A DNA stretch of 64,000 nucleotides from Shewanella glacialipiscicola (GCF_023283485.1 NZ_JAKILU010000003.1:248001-312000), one strand, 5' to 3'. Counted from the first letter of the stretch, positions 34,477-43,953 are shown. Program-made: numbers and translations. The notes: a model not told the origin generated them from the sequence alone.

Positions 34477-34523
34477 AGTGGTCGAAAATGCAGGGTGAGC
34501 GGTAATAGGTGAGCTTGAGTGGT
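34477..34523 (-). promoter_or_regulatory. Three direct repeats matching the BtsR (LytTR) consensus upstream of cstA
   Basis: Read on the minus strand, ACCACT (34518-34523), ACCGCT (34498-34503) and ACCACT (34477-34482) match the published E. coli BtsR half-site ACC(G/A)CT. Starts are 20 and 21 bases apart, about two helical turns, slightly longer than the 19-base period in E. coli. They lie 73-119 bases before the cstA start. Confidence 0.68.
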
Positions 34524-34612
34524 TGCGCCTTTACGTTAACAGCAGGTATTGCTCAACATTTATGGCGAACAATATAATCCATAATATGCCGTTATTAGGG
34601 CTTTAACTGATC

Positions 34613-35323
34613 CTATTGAAAGCCGAAAAGCTGTTTAAGACTCTTAAGATAGCGGCGTGATACGGGCACTTTATCGCCCATATGCGTGGTGACTTCTGCG
34701 CCTGTGTCTAACAGTTCAATTTCAGCAATGGCTTTAGGTGAGATCAAATATTGTCGATGGCAGCGCACTAGTGGAGTCTTTTCTTCAAATATTTTTAAGG
34801 TTAATTGGGTATGCACTTTACCTTTAGTGCTGGCCACATGGATGCCACTTAAATCGCTAAACACATATTCTACGTCTTGGATGGCAATCACTTTGAGCTT
34901 AGTACCGCTATAACACGGAATATGTTCAAGATTTTTAGGGGTAATGGCGTCCATTAACTGCGGCGCTAGGTTTTTACGCACACGAGTGAGTGTTTTACTG
35001 AGTCTTTGTGCATCTATCGGTTTGAGCAAATAATCAAAGGCATGATTATCGAAGGCTTTGACGGCAAACTCGTCGTAGGCGGTAACAAACACAATTTTGG
35101 GCATAGTGTCAGGATCGAGCATGGCGATAAGTTCCATCCCTGAAATCCGTGGCATTTGGATATCGAGGAAAACCAGTTGAGGTTTTTCCTTTGAGATAAT
35201 ATGCAATGCTTCAATGGCGTTGGCGCACTGACCTATGATATGCATATCGGGCTCTTGCCCTAAAAGGTCGGCTAATTCTTCGCGAGCAAATAGTTCATCG
35301 TCGACAATTAAACAAGTAATCAC
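34613..35323 (-). CDS. btsR: LytTR response regulator, BtsR/YpdB-like
   Basis: A 236-residue regulator with a GTG start. The receiver domain (residues 1-120) has the acidic pair DDE at 8-10, the phospho-accepting aspartate in VFLDIQMPR (near 54) and a conserved lysine in LLKPI. A LytTR DNA-binding domain follows (about 135-236; IQDVEYVFSDLSGIHVAS, LVRCHRQYLISPKAI, VPVSRRYLKSLKQLF). It overlaps the kinase gene by four bases (GTGA). Downstream is cstA, whose promoter carries three BtsR-type repeats, so direct activation of cstA is the simplest model. Confidence 0.92.
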   Translation of the reverse strand: MITCLIVDDELFAREELADLLGQEPDMHIIGQCANAIEALHIISKEKPQLVFLDIQMPRISGMELIAMLDPDTMPKIVFVTAYDEFAVKAFDNHAFDYLLKPIDAQRLSKTLTRVRKNLAPQLMDAITPKNLEHIPCYSGTKLKVIAIQDVEYVFSDLSGIHVASTKGKVHTQLTLKIFEEKTPLVRCHRQYLISPKAIAEIELLDTGAEVTTHMGDKVPVSRRYLKSLKQLFGFQ

Positions 35324-37017
35324 GTGCCGGTTCCCATAGTTGATGTGTCAGGGGATTCTATTGGTAATCGAATGGTGACACGGGTTAATTCATCGGGCTC
35401 GCACGTTACTGTGACACCATATTGTTCGCCAAAAAGATTTTGAATGCGCTTATGTACTAAGTTCATCCCAAGCCCCTCGGAGCCTTCAATGGGGTGATAT
35501 AAGCCAGCATTGTCTATGACTTCTAATTCTAATACATTATTTTCGAGTTTCCCCGTCACTTTAATTTGCCCTTGTTCAATCATGTGTGACGTGCCGTGTT
35601 TCACCGCATTTTCGATAATAGGCTGCAGGGTAAAAGCCGGTACTTTACAGTGATAGAGTGATTCAGGTATCGCAATACTGACTTGTAATTTATCAATAAA
35701 ACGTGCTTTTTCAATGGTGAGATAAGAAGCGATGTGATCTAGCTCATCCCCAAGTGTCACTAAGCCTGTCGTTCGCTTTAAATTAATCCGTAAAAATTGA
35801 GATAACTGCTGCAGCAATTGCTTAGACATATCGGGATCGCGCTTGATAATCGCGCTAATGGTGTTAAGTGCATTGAATAGAAAGTGTGGATTAACCTGCG
35901 CTTGCAGTAATTTCAATTCGGCTTGAGTTAGCAGATTTTGTTGTTGCTCAAATCGGCCATAAAGAATTTGGTTTGATAACAGACGGGCAATACCTTCACC
36001 TAAGGTGCGGTTAATATTCAAAAAAAGCTTATTCTTTGGCTCATAGAGTTTGATGGTGCCAATGACTTCGGTATCACTGCGCAGTGGGATCACCAGACTC
36101 GACCCTAAGCGGCAGTTGCTTGAAATAGAACATGAATAGGGCATTTCAACGCCATCGGCAAACATTACTTTATTTTGATTGATGGCTTCTAAGGTGATTT
36201 TGGATGAAATTGGGGTGCCAGGAAGATGGTGATCGGCGCCGATACCAATAAAAGCTAATAGTTTTTCTCTGTCTGTAATCGCGACCGCGCCAACGTTGGT
36301 TTCTTCAATAACAATCTGGGCGACGAGGCTACTGCTCTGCTCGTTAAACCCTTTCGACAATAGTCCAACACTGCGTTCGGCTATTTTTAATGCCTTAGTC
36401 GAAAAACTAGAGGACAGTTTGTCAAACATGGCTTTTTGGTCACGGATCATGCTCATAAATAGTGCGGCACCGATGGAGTTGACTAATAACATGGGCGGTG
36501 CAATTTGACAGACCAATGCCCATGCATCATCAAAAGGATGGGCGACCAGAAGGATAATGCTCATTTGCATCATCTCGGCATAAAGAGTCACAAGGCAAAC
36601 GAGCAATGGATTATAGATAAGCTCACTTTTACCTGCGCGCCTTAAGTAAAAGCTTATCATCCCCGCTGTGAGTCCTTCTAACGTGGTTGAAATCGCGCAG
36701 GCTAAGTCAGTAAAGCCGCCCATACTATAGCGGTGAAGCCCACCTGTGAGTCCGACCAGAAATCCAGTCACTGGCCCGCCTAATAATCCCCCTAATACCG
36801 CGCCCATTGCGCGCGTATTGGCAATCGCACCAGAGGTTTGTTCGCCAAAATAGGTTGCCATAATGCAGAAACTTGAAAAAATCAGATACATAAAGATTTT
36901 ATGTGGCAGACGGGGAGATGTTTCGGCAAACAGTTTAAACAGCGGCGTTTTACTGACCAAGTAAACAATCACTAAGTACAGCGACATCTGTTGGGTTAAC
37001 AATAGAATTAAGGACAT
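35320..37017 (-). CDS. btsS: LytS-type sensor histidine kinase, BtsS-like
   Basis: A 565-residue kinase, close to E. coli BtsS in length (561). The N-terminal region (1-200) is a 5TM-LYT sensor with several membrane segments, including AMGAVLGGLLGGPVTGFLVGLTGGLHRYSMGGFTD. A GAF-like domain lies near 220-350. The His-kinase core is near 375-460 (QAQVNPHFLFNALNTISAII, with the phospho-accepting histidine in NPHFLFN), and a HATPase domain ends the protein (QPIIENAVKHG, EGLGMNLVHKRIQ). BtsS in E. coli senses extracellular pyruvate; the same ligand is plausible here but unproven. Confidence 0.92.
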   Translation of the reverse strand: MSLILLLTQQMSLYLVIVYLVSKTPLFKLFAETSPRLPHKIFMYLIFSSFCIMATYFGEQTSGAIANTRAMGAVLGGLLGGPVTGFLVGLTGGLHRYSMGGFTDLACAISTTLEGLTAGMISFYLRRAGKSELIYNPLLVCLVTLYAEMMQMSIILLVAHPFDDAWALVCQIAPPMLLVNSIGAALFMSMIRDQKAMFDKLSSSFSTKALKIAERSVGLLSKGFNEQSSSLVAQIVIEETNVGAVAITDREKLLAFIGIGADHHLPGTPISSKITLEAINQNKVMFADGVEMPYSCSISSNCRLGSSLVIPLRSDTEVIGTIKLYEPKNKLFLNINRTLGEGIARLLSNQILYGRFEQQQNLLTQAELKLLQAQVNPHFLFNALNTISAIIKRDPDMSKQLLQQLSQFLRINLKRTTGLVTLGDELDHIASYLTIEKARFIDKLQVSIAIPESLYHCKVPAFTLQPIIENAVKHGTSHMIEQGQIKVTGKLENNVLELEVIDNAGLYHPIEGSEGLGMNLVHKRIQNLFGEQYGVTVTCEPDELTRVTIRLPIESPDTSTMGTGT

Positions 37018-37145
37018 AATGGCTCACATTATCGTCGCAGATGTCGGCGCAGTGGTGTCAAATTGAAATTGTATGCGCGAGATCAGAGTTTAAATTTAAC
37101 CGGTAGGATATAAAGAGCAAGCATATTGCATCTTTAGGAGGACAT

Positions 37146-37388
37146 ATGTCCAATTCTGTTCACGGTCATGATGTTATGGCGCTGATGGTAGCTCAAGGGG
37201 GCGCGATTATAAAGCCTGAATTAATTTCTTTAATGGGGCAAAAGTTTGGCTTATCGGCGCGATATTATACGTGTAGTGCCGTTGACCTTAGTGCCGAAGC
37301 ACTGCTGCAGTTATTGATGCACAAAGGAAAATTACTCGATACGCCCCAAGGCATTGAACTCGCAGCGGGCAAACGATGTGAGCATTAA
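37146..37388 (+). CDS. yecH: YecH-like protein (DUF2492)
   Basis: An 80-residue protein with an ideal AGGAGG Shine-Dalgarno. It resembles E. coli YecH throughout: HGHDVM at the start, RYYTCSA near residue 40 and a final CEH. Conserved His and Cys residues at both ends suggest metal binding (inference); the family has no established function. It is divergent from the BtsS-like kinase gene. Confidence 0.85.
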   Translation: MSNSVHGHDVMALMVAQGGAIIKPELISLMGQKFGLSARYYTCSAVDLSAEALLQLLMHKGKLLDTPQGIELAAGKRCEH

Positions 37389-37443
37389 TAAAGAGTCGTG
37401 CAATTAGAGCGGCTTAGTTTTAATCAGTGGATCTGGTGAAAGT

Positions 37444-37788
37444 TTAAGTTTCACTATGGCGTTTATTAGCAATGACATCCTGTTGTATGGGGGTCAGTTG
37501 GCTAAATTCATGGATTAAAATACGCAGTAACCGAGACTTTGCAATACCGGTCGATTTCGAAAGGGTATTCAGTTGAGCAATACTGTTTTCTGTGAGTGTA
37601 AAGGTTGCATGGCGATAAATTTTTGTCGACTTTTTATCTAATCCCTTAATAAAGGCCGACGTTGTCGGTGCGGTTAATAAACGTGTTTTTCCTAATGCAT
37701 AGTTATTAGCATCTTCAATAAAATCCTCGACAGAGACTGACTTAATAGGCCGCTTAGGTTGCTTACGTTTAAGATCAGTTAAGCTCAT
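37444..37788 (-). CDS. Ribbon-helix-helix-like partner of ParA
   Basis: A 114-residue basic protein beginning MSLTDLKRKQPKRPIKSV, with an ATG at 37788 that overlaps the end of the ParA-like gene by 14 bases. The C-terminal part, YRHATFTLTENSIAQLNTLSKSTGIAKSRLLRILIHEFSQL, has the strand-helix-helix pattern of CopG/Arc/ParG proteins. A flexible basic N-terminus before the RHH is also the ParG design. Together with the upstream ATPase it looks like a chromosomal ParF/ParG-type partition pair (inference). Confidence 0.68.
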   Translation of the reverse strand: MSLTDLKRKQPKRPIKSVSVEDFIEDANNYALGKTRLLTAPTTSAFIKGLDKKSTKIYRHATFTLTENSIAQLNTLSKSTGIAKSRLLRILIHEFSQLTPIQQDVIANKRHSET

Positions 37789-38443
37789 AGCTATTTTCTG
37801 GTGGCATTGCGAATAATTCATCCGCTATAGCGCGGATTTCATCGGCAGCCTTACCATCGGGTTCGACTTCGACCACAGAGGAGCCTTTTTCTTCACTGTC
37901 ATCATAAATGTTTCGACAAAACGTGACCGAATTTAACACTCTTAATCCAAAGGATTTCACCACATCTTTGGCTTCTAAAATACGTTTAAATTGCGTGGGC
38001 AGAGCGGGACATTGGGTCAGTACTATGGTCGATATCATTTTTGGATTGACCATCTTACAGGTGCTTAACATGTCTTCCATGTGAGGTAAGGTTTTCAGAT
38101 CGCGTCTCTTTGGCCTTAAGGGGATCACAACATAGGTAGCAACTGACATTGCGGCGCGCATGGCTAAGTTATCCTGACCACCGCAGTCTACAATCACGTA
38201 ATCGAACCGTTCATTGAGGCTCAATAAGTCGTTACGGATTTTGCCATAAAGTTGAATGCAATTAATGCTGGGAAGGCTGGGATCATTGTTTCTTGCTTGG
38301 ATCCAATCTGACGTGGTGCGCTGAGGATCGCAATCGACCATAAGGACATTGGCTTGAAATTTTTGCTGAATATACACTGCAAGGTTTTGTGCGAGGCAAC
38401 TTTTGCCGCTCCCCCCTTTTTCACCACCTACCAGCAAGATCAT
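37775..38443 (-). CDS. ParA/MinD-superfamily ATPase
   Basis: A 222-residue protein; the ATG at 38443 follows AGGGG by about six bases. The deviant Walker A motif is GGEKGGSGKSCLAQNL (residues 6-21), with the signature lysine before GGSGKS. Walker A' is MVDCDPQRTT and Walker B is YVIVDCGGQDN. ParF-type partition ATPases have this size and lack an N-terminal HTH. The RHH-like partner overlaps its 3' end, and a PilZ gene lies upstream on the same strand. What it positions (chromosome, protein cluster or polar machinery) is unknown. Confidence 0.88.
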   Translation of the reverse strand: MILLVGGEKGGSGKSCLAQNLAVYIQQKFQANVLMVDCDPQRTTSDWIQARNNDPSLPSINCIQLYGKIRNDLLSLNERFDYVIVDCGGQDNLAMRAAMSVATYVVIPLRPKRRDLKTLPHMEDMLSTCKMVNPKMISTIVLTQCPALPTQFKRILEAKDVVKSFGLRVLNSVTFCRNIYDDSEEKGSSVVEVEPDGKAADEIRAIADELFAMPPENSYELN

Positions 38444-38518
38444 GTGACGCCCCTTAATGAACCTTTCAATGAGTTGAGTGTAGAACAGACACACTAAACC
38501 TGCGAAATTTAAGTTAAA

Positions 38519-38824
38519 TTAAAGTAGCTGTATGGCGATGTGGTAGCTTTGTTCATGGCATTTAGCGCAACGGCATACTTGGCCTTTTATGGTATTTTGT
38601 TGTCTTGTATTGGCATTAAAGGTCACTTCAACTAGCTCCCCTAAAGCAAAAGATTTTTTATAATCGAATAAAAGCCCACGTCTTGCTAAGTCGATACATA
38701 CCCCTTCATCGGTTTGTGGTTCACCTTGTGCGTCGACCCAATTTAACACTATCCGCTCTGCTTCCATGTCTACGCGTAATGACGTACGTTTTTCCTCAAA
38801 ACCGATAGTCTGGGTTTCCATCAT
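38519..38824 (-). CDS. PilZ-domain protein
   Basis: A 101-residue protein with GGAG seven bases before the first ATG. It is a single PilZ-like domain: KRTSLRVDM (the RxxxR c-di-GMP loop, near residues 12-20), VCIDLARRGLLFDY (the D/NxSxxG-like turn, degenerate here) and LGELVEVTFNA. The second motif lacks the usual serine, so c-di-GMP affinity may be altered. A Cys pair (CRCAKC) near the C-terminus is unusual. It precedes the ParA gene on the same strand. Confidence 0.75.
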   Translation of the reverse strand: MMETQTIGFEEKRTSLRVDMEAERIVLNWVDAQGEPQTDEGVCIDLARRGLLFDYKKSFALGELVEVTFNANTRQQNTIKGQVCRCAKCHEQSYHIAIQLL

Positions 38825-38977
38825 TCAATTACTCCGTTAATAGTTTGTTTTAGTAAAACTAGCATAATGGCTTTTTTGCACAATACCAATATAGAAGCGA
38901 GGTTTTAAGCGCAGTCTTAACATCAAGACAATGGGTGCCATTTATTTAGGTTGTAATCGCACCCATTTAGTCGCTGA

Positions 38978-39382
38978 TTAATTATCGTACTCTTGATTTT
39001 TCGGGTAAGGCATTTTTAACTGTCCCCAACGAATGACAATGACGGTCGCCGCTAAAATAAGCGTTGATAGTGATATCGCTGCGATACGCCAGTCGTCCAT
39101 ACTTTTCATATCCAATATTAAGTAACGGGCTAGGGCTACAATCGCGATATAAAGCGGCATACGTACGGGTAACTTACCAGATTCGAAATAACTTGCCACC
39201 ATGGCTAAAACTTCTAAGTAAATGAAGAGTAAGAGTAAGTCTGCCAGTACTACCATGCGTACAGAAATAATATGCACAATTTCTTGGCCGATGGCGACGA
39301 TAGTGGCAATGGCGATAATAAATAAGACTAAGTGTTCTATGGCTTTGAGGCTTTTAGAACCATATTGGCGATAAAATGGCAT
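38978..39382 (-). CDS. psiE: PsiE family membrane protein
   Basis: A 134-residue protein with four predicted membrane segments (near 17-35, 42-68, 76-92 and 102-122). The segments LLLLFIYLEVLAMVASYFESGKLPVRMPLYIAIVALARYLILD are typical of PsiE (phosphate-starvation-inducible E). I see no convincing Pho box in the 140 bases upstream, so phosphate control is not shown here. Confidence 0.9.
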   Translation of the reverse strand: MPFYRQYGSKSLKAIEHLVLFIIAIATIVAIGQEIVHIISVRMVVLADLLLLFIYLEVLAMVASYFESGKLPVRMPLYIAIVALARYLILDMKSMDDWRIAAISLSTLILAATVIVIRWGQLKMPYPKNQEYDN

Positions 39383-39521
39383 AGAAATTCCCTGCTAAAT
39401 GTTTTTATAAATACTAACAGTAAAAAATGATTAGTAGGGAAAACCCAGTCAGATATCCGTGACTTAATTCACAGATATGTATGATCGTAATCTTTGCTGC
39501 CAAGCGCACCCAAAGTGATGT

Positions 39522-40694
39522 TTAACCGGGGCGGCCATCAATTCTGGCTTGACAGAGCATAGGACCATAATAAAAACAGAAACAACCGAAGGCGACTAGC
39601 CAACAGATAATCGTGCTGAGCAATAGTAGTGACGACCAAAGAGGGAAGATCCCCGCCAGTACTCGGAGTAAAACGGCCAGTAGCATTAATGCAAAGCAGT
39701 ATGGCATCAAGCTTGGTGGTTGCAATGTTCTGCCCGTATGACCTAAAGAGACTCTTGCCATCATGGCTAAGATCATCCCACCTAAACCACCAACGGTAAT
39801 CGAGTGCATGCCGACTGACAGTGGGAATCCAAAGGCGATAAGTGCCAGACCAAGTGGGATACAAACGTAACTGAGATGCAGAGACCACAATAGAGGAACA
39901 CGCCAGCTAGCATGCCACCCCCAACGATGCCAGCGTAACAGCAAAACTAAGCTCGAAATACCCGCGGTGATGCGAATGAACAGATCGTTTTGTAGGACGA
40001 TACTCACTACAAGTGCTGCAAGACTGATAAAGCTTAACCATTCAAGTGCTGGAATTGAACTTTGGCGTTGCCATTGTGTGGCTTTTTCTGTGAAGAAGGG
40101 AATAACTCGACCACCTAAAAGTGCCACTATGGTGCTCATTAGGATAACTGCACCGTATAAACCGATGTTTACCCAGTCAAATTGGTTTGTCAGTACGCCG
40201 TAATAACTCAATGCATTCATTAAGGTCAGTAAAGTAAAGATAGGAATGAATACAAAGTTACGCCATTGACGAACGCGGATCACCGAGTGAGCGATTAGCA
40301 CGGCGGTGAGGGGTAAAAATAATAAGTCGATGAACATAATCAGTTTAAATGGAACTGCCGCTGGTACTAGGAATAACAGCCGAGGTAACAGCCATACGCC
40401 AAATAAGCCTATTAGCATTGGCCCCTTTACCCCTGGCTGGCCTGTCCAATTTTGTACCGCCGTTAATAAAAAACCGGCTACGACAGCACAAACAAAACCA
40501 AAGATCATTTCGTGACCATGCCACCAAAGAGGGTTGAGTGAGACCGGTAATAGGCTCATCCCAGAAAGAAATCCTCCCCATATGCCTAAAGCGAGTACGC
40601 TGAATAAACTCGCAAACAGAAAAAATGGTCTGAAACCTAATCTGAATAAAGCTATTTGAGGCTGTAAGTGCGCGGGGTCATCAATGTTCAACAT
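39522..40694 (-). CDS. nnrS: NnrS family heme-copper membrane protein
   Basis: A 390-residue protein with about 12 membrane segments. NnrS hallmarks are FRLGFRPFFLFASLF at the N terminus, WHGHEMIFGF (likely metal/heme-binding histidines near 59-64), GGRVIPFFTEKA and GMHSITVGGLGGMILAMMARVSLGHTGR. NnrS proteins relieve nitrosative stress and usually sit under NO-responsive control. I looked for NsrR or NorR sites upstream and found none that I would defend. Confidence 0.92.
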   Translation of the reverse strand: MLNIDDPAHLQPQIALFRLGFRPFFLFASLFSVLALGIWGGFLSGMSLLPVSLNPLWWHGHEMIFGFVCAVVAGFLLTAVQNWTGQPGVKGPMLIGLFGVWLLPRLLFLVPAAVPFKLIMFIDLLFLPLTAVLIAHSVIRVRQWRNFVFIPIFTLLTLMNALSYYGVLTNQFDWVNIGLYGAVILMSTIVALLGGRVIPFFTEKATQWQRQSSIPALEWLSFISLAALVVSIVLQNDLFIRITAGISSLVLLLRWHRWGWHASWRVPLLWSLHLSYVCIPLGLALIAFGFPLSVGMHSITVGGLGGMILAMMARVSLGHTGRTLQPPSLMPYCFALMLLAVLLRVLAGIFPLWSSLLLLSTIICWLVAFGCFCFYYGPMLCQARIDGRPG

Positions 40695-41072
40695 AAGTCA
40701 CTCTTAAGTATCTGACTAAATTTGTCAGGTATTATAAGGTGCTAATAAAATGAATGTATATATATCAATGTGAGTATTCATTCGTTAAGTCGATTAGGAC
40801 CTAATGCATTGTTAACTGGGGCTAGGTTTGTTTCTACTGATGCGTGTGGCGGTTAGGCGTATTTTTGGTAACAATTTTTTATATATAAAAATAAATTCAC
40901 ATCAAAAACAGGATTTGGGTGATGAGTGAGAAAACTGTTCACAACAATTAATAGAGCGGGAGTTATTGATGCCATCATGAGTTGATAAATGGACTAGCGT
41001 TGATAAGTTATCGCTTATGTTGCGCATTGGGGAGATTGTATGCATGAACATAAGCGATGAAAACGACAAAGA
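40695..41072. other. Non-coding gap upstream of nnrS
   Basis: 378 AT-rich bases without a credible gene. The separated elements TGAAT (40752) and ATTCA (40777) form a loose dyad near the nnrS start. Nothing else stands out, and no terminator for the DUF2062 gene is obvious. Confidence 0.5.
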
Positions 41073-41582
41073 TTATTTACTTTTACGTTTTTGCCATTTA
41101 AACATAATCGAATACTTCCACAGATTATTAATCAGCAAATAACCTACAGCAGAAAAAACGATGCCGAGTACCAAACAGCCGAGTAAGAATGGCGGACCGA
41201 TAGTTGCAAGCGATGCTTCAATCCATTGCCAACTCGCTTCGAAGGCAAAATCCTGCGGAGCATGGCCGAGTATTTTAGCACCCAGTAAATAGGCTCCATA
41301 GAACATCACCGGCATAGTTAGGGGATTCGTTATCCACACTAATGCGACAGAAACTGGAATATTAACGTTAAATAGAATAGCAAAAGCAGCAGCAGCAACC
41401 ATCTGAAATGGCATTGGGATCCAAGCGACAAATAATCCTACCGCGAATGCGCCAGGAGCCGATTTTCGATTAAGCGCCCACAGATTGGGATTATGTAACA
41501 AGCGTCCGAACATGCGTAAGTGTTTATGCTCACGCAGGGTTTCAGGCTTAGGCATAAATCTTTTGATAAATTTTTTTGGCAT
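41073..41582 (-). CDS. DUF2062 membrane protein
   Basis: A 169-residue protein. The basic N-terminus is typical (MPKKFIKRFMPKPETLREHKHLRMFGRLLHNPNLW). Three membrane segments follow, with SAPGAFAVGLFVAWIPMPFQM and VALVWITNPLTMPVMFYGAYLLGAKIL being family hallmarks. The function is unknown; it is often found beside comEC/msbA in gammaproteobacteria. It is divergent from comEC with only 32 bases between starts, so the two promoters must overlap. Confidence 0.88.
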   Translation of the reverse strand: MPKKFIKRFMPKPETLREHKHLRMFGRLLHNPNLWALNRKSAPGAFAVGLFVAWIPMPFQMVAAAAFAILFNVNIPVSVALVWITNPLTMPVMFYGAYLLGAKILGHAPQDFAFEASWQWIEASLATIGPPFLLGCLVLGIVFSAVGYLLINNLWKYSIMFKWQKRKSK

Positions 41583-41614
41583 AGGCTGAAATTACTGTCT
41601 TAACTTAATTCACT

Positions 41615-43921
41615 ATGAATCGATTCATGTTTGGCTTTAGTGCCATGTTGTTATCAGCGATGTTGTGGCCTTCGCTGCCGCCAGTCAATTATTTACCCTA
41701 CCTTGTTGTTGGGGCGTTAATCTTACATCGAAAAATTCCTATTTGCGCAGGTGGACTCTTTGCAATTGCATGGCTAACTATTTTTTGCTTAGGCTTATCT
41801 AGGCAGGATCTTCCCGTGTTACAACAACCTATACAGGTAAGAGGTGAAATCATATCACTAGTTAGTCGAAACAGCGACTGGCTAAGTTTGGATATATCCC
41901 TCATTAAACCAAATTTAATCTTCGGGCCAAACGCAAAATTGCGACTCTCATGGAAAAATCCGCCAGAAGTCACAGTGGGTCAGGTGTGGCTATTTACCTT
42001 AACGCCAAAGAGTATAGTAAGTGTGTTAAACCAAGGTGGGTATAACGAGCAAAAACAGTTTGTTAGTCAACATCTTGTTGGTCGCGGGCGAGTTGTTGAT
42101 GCACAGTTACTTGAGGTTTCACCTTCACTGCGCAATGACCTCATCAGTTCGTTAACGCCTGAATTAACCTTATTACCTCAAGGCGATATTCTGCTGGCGT
42201 TACTTTTAGGTGATAAGCAATTGATCTCAAAAGAACGTTGGCAAGCTTTAAGGCAAACTGGGACGGGCCATTTAGTGGCAATCTCCGGTTTACATCTCTC
42301 AGTGGTTGCAGCATGGATATACACTTGCCTTTTATTTGGTTTAAGTCGTTTTGTGCCGCATCAGAGTCGGCGCAATATTACTTTAGCCTTAGTCGCAGCG
42401 GGAATCGGTGCCGCTTTTTATGCTTATTTAGCTGGTTTTGGGGTTTCGACTCAGCGCGCTTTAGTGATGATTTTACTATTAATGTTGTTAAGTTTACTGA
42501 AGCGATTTTCTACAGCGTGGGAGCGCTTGTTGTTTGCTCTGTTTATGGTATTACTGCTCGATCCGCTGGCTTGTTTAAGCGCTGGATTTTGGCTGTCGTT
42601 TTGTGCGTTAGGCATAATTTTATACACTTTAGAGATTCAACCTAGAGAATTCAGCTCAATCTCGACTCGAAGGATGCGTATAAGCACTGGCTTGATGCAG
42701 TTTTGGGCTATCCAATGGCGACTGAGCCTCGGGCTTGGATTACTGCAAGCAGCACTGTTTGGTGGTGTGAGTTTACATAGCCTGTGGATGAATATCTTGG
42801 CGGTACCTTGGTTTAGCTTTGTGGCAATCCCGTTAGCCATGGCGGGATTTATGTGCTGGTGGCTTGGGACTGCGTTTGGATTATCTTGGTTGGGTCTATT
42901 GCACCTAAGTGATTGGAGTTTATCGCCCTACGCATGGTTGTTAGATATAAGTCCGCAATTACCTGCCCATTGGTTAACGCTTTCAGACTCTACATTAGCC
43001 TTTATATTATCGGCTTTTATTGGTGGAGTATTGTGGCGTTATGTACCTAAAAATAAGTATTATCTCCCATGGTTAAGTATGCTCAGCTTATTGTTTATCC
43101 CCATTATACTTTTTTGTATGACGCTGTACTCGCCCGTTCATACCAATCGATGGGCTATGCATCTACTTGATGTGGGCCAAGGTTTAGCCGTGGTAATTGA
43201 AAAAAATGGTCGAGGTTTTGTCTACGACACTGGCGCTGCTTTTGGTGATGACTTTAGTTATGCTGAGCGGGTGATATTGCCATTTTTAAAAGCGAAGGGC
43301 ATTCAAGCTGTTGACTATATAGTGATTAGTCATGGCGATAACGATCATGCTGGTGGCGCTGCAATCTTAATAGATGCTTATCCTGCAGCGCTGTTGATTA
43401 CAGATATTGCTGGGTTTAATGGACAAAACTGTCGGCCAAGACATATTCAGTGGCAAGGATTAAGCGTGAGTTTACTGTCACCGCAGCAAGTGCAAGCGGG
43501 TAATAACGGGTCTTGTGTGGTGCGCATCAATGATGATTGGCAAAGCTTGCTACTTACGGGAGATATTGAAAAGCAAACTGAAGCAGCGTTATTAAAGAGT
43601 GAATACACATTACAAAGCGAAGTTCTCGTTGCGCCGCACCATGGCAGTAAAACTTCATCAACAGAGGCCTTTATCAATGCCGTTGCGCCTAAGTTAGTGC
43701 TTTTCCCCGCGGGTTTTGCTAATCGTTATGGCTTTCCTAAACCTATTGTGGTTGAACGTTATCAACAGCGAGATATTATGAACTTGACGACAGGAACAGA
43801 AGGACAGATTAGTGTGATTTTTCAGCAGTCTGAGCGTGAGATAAAGACCTATCGTGGTGATTTAGCCCCATTTTGGTACAACGCTTTGTTTAGATTTGGC
43901 GACTTTATTAATCCAGAGTAG
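41615..43921 (+). CDS. comEC: ComEC/Rec2 family DNA-uptake channel protein
   Basis: A 768-residue protein with N-terminal membrane segments and a DUF4131-like soluble region (residues 60-170). The Competence domain (about 200-480) contains GTGHLVAISGLHLSVVAAW, and the C-terminal metallo-beta-lactamase-like domain (about 505-745) contains LDVGQGLAVVIEKNG, YDTGAAFGDDF, ISHGDNDHAGGA and APHHGSKTSS. All three domains are present and uninterrupted, so the gene looks functional. It would transport single-stranded DNA across the inner membrane. It heads a run with msbA, lpxK and ycaR. Confidence 0.95.
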   Translation: MNRFMFGFSAMLLSAMLWPSLPPVNYLPYLVVGALILHRKIPICAGGLFAIAWLTIFCLGLSRQDLPVLQQPIQVRGEIISLVSRNSDWLSLDISLIKPNLIFGPNAKLRLSWKNPPEVTVGQVWLFTLTPKSIVSVLNQGGYNEQKQFVSQHLVGRGRVVDAQLLEVSPSLRNDLISSLTPELTLLPQGDILLALLLGDKQLISKERWQALRQTGTGHLVAISGLHLSVVAAWIYTCLLFGLSRFVPHQSRRNITLALVAAGIGAAFYAYLAGFGVSTQRALVMILLLMLLSLLKRFSTAWERLLFALFMVLLLDPLACLSAGFWLSFCALGIILYTLEIQPREFSSISTRRMRISTGLMQFWAIQWRLSLGLGLLQAALFGGVSLHSLWMNILAVPWFSFVAIPLAMAGFMCWWLGTAFGLSWLGLLHLSDWSLSPYAWLLDISPQLPAHWLTLSDSTLAFILSAFIGGVLWRYVPKNKYYLPWLSMLSLLFIPIILFCMTLYSPVHTNRWAMHLLDVGQGLAVVIEKNGRGFVYDTGAAFGDDFSYAERVILPFLKAKGIQAVDYIVISHGDNDHAGGAAILIDAYPAALLITDIAGFNGQNCRPRHIQWQGLSVSLLSPQQVQAGNNGSCVVRINDDWQSLLLTGDIEKQTEAALLKSEYTLQSEVLVAPHHGSKTSSTEAFINAVAPKLVLFPAGFANRYGFPKPIVVERYQQRDIMNLTTGTEGQISVIFQQSEREIKTYRGDLAPFWYNALFRFGDFINPE

Positions 43922-43953
43922 AATGCCTACTTTGCCATAATTTAGTGTTATCA

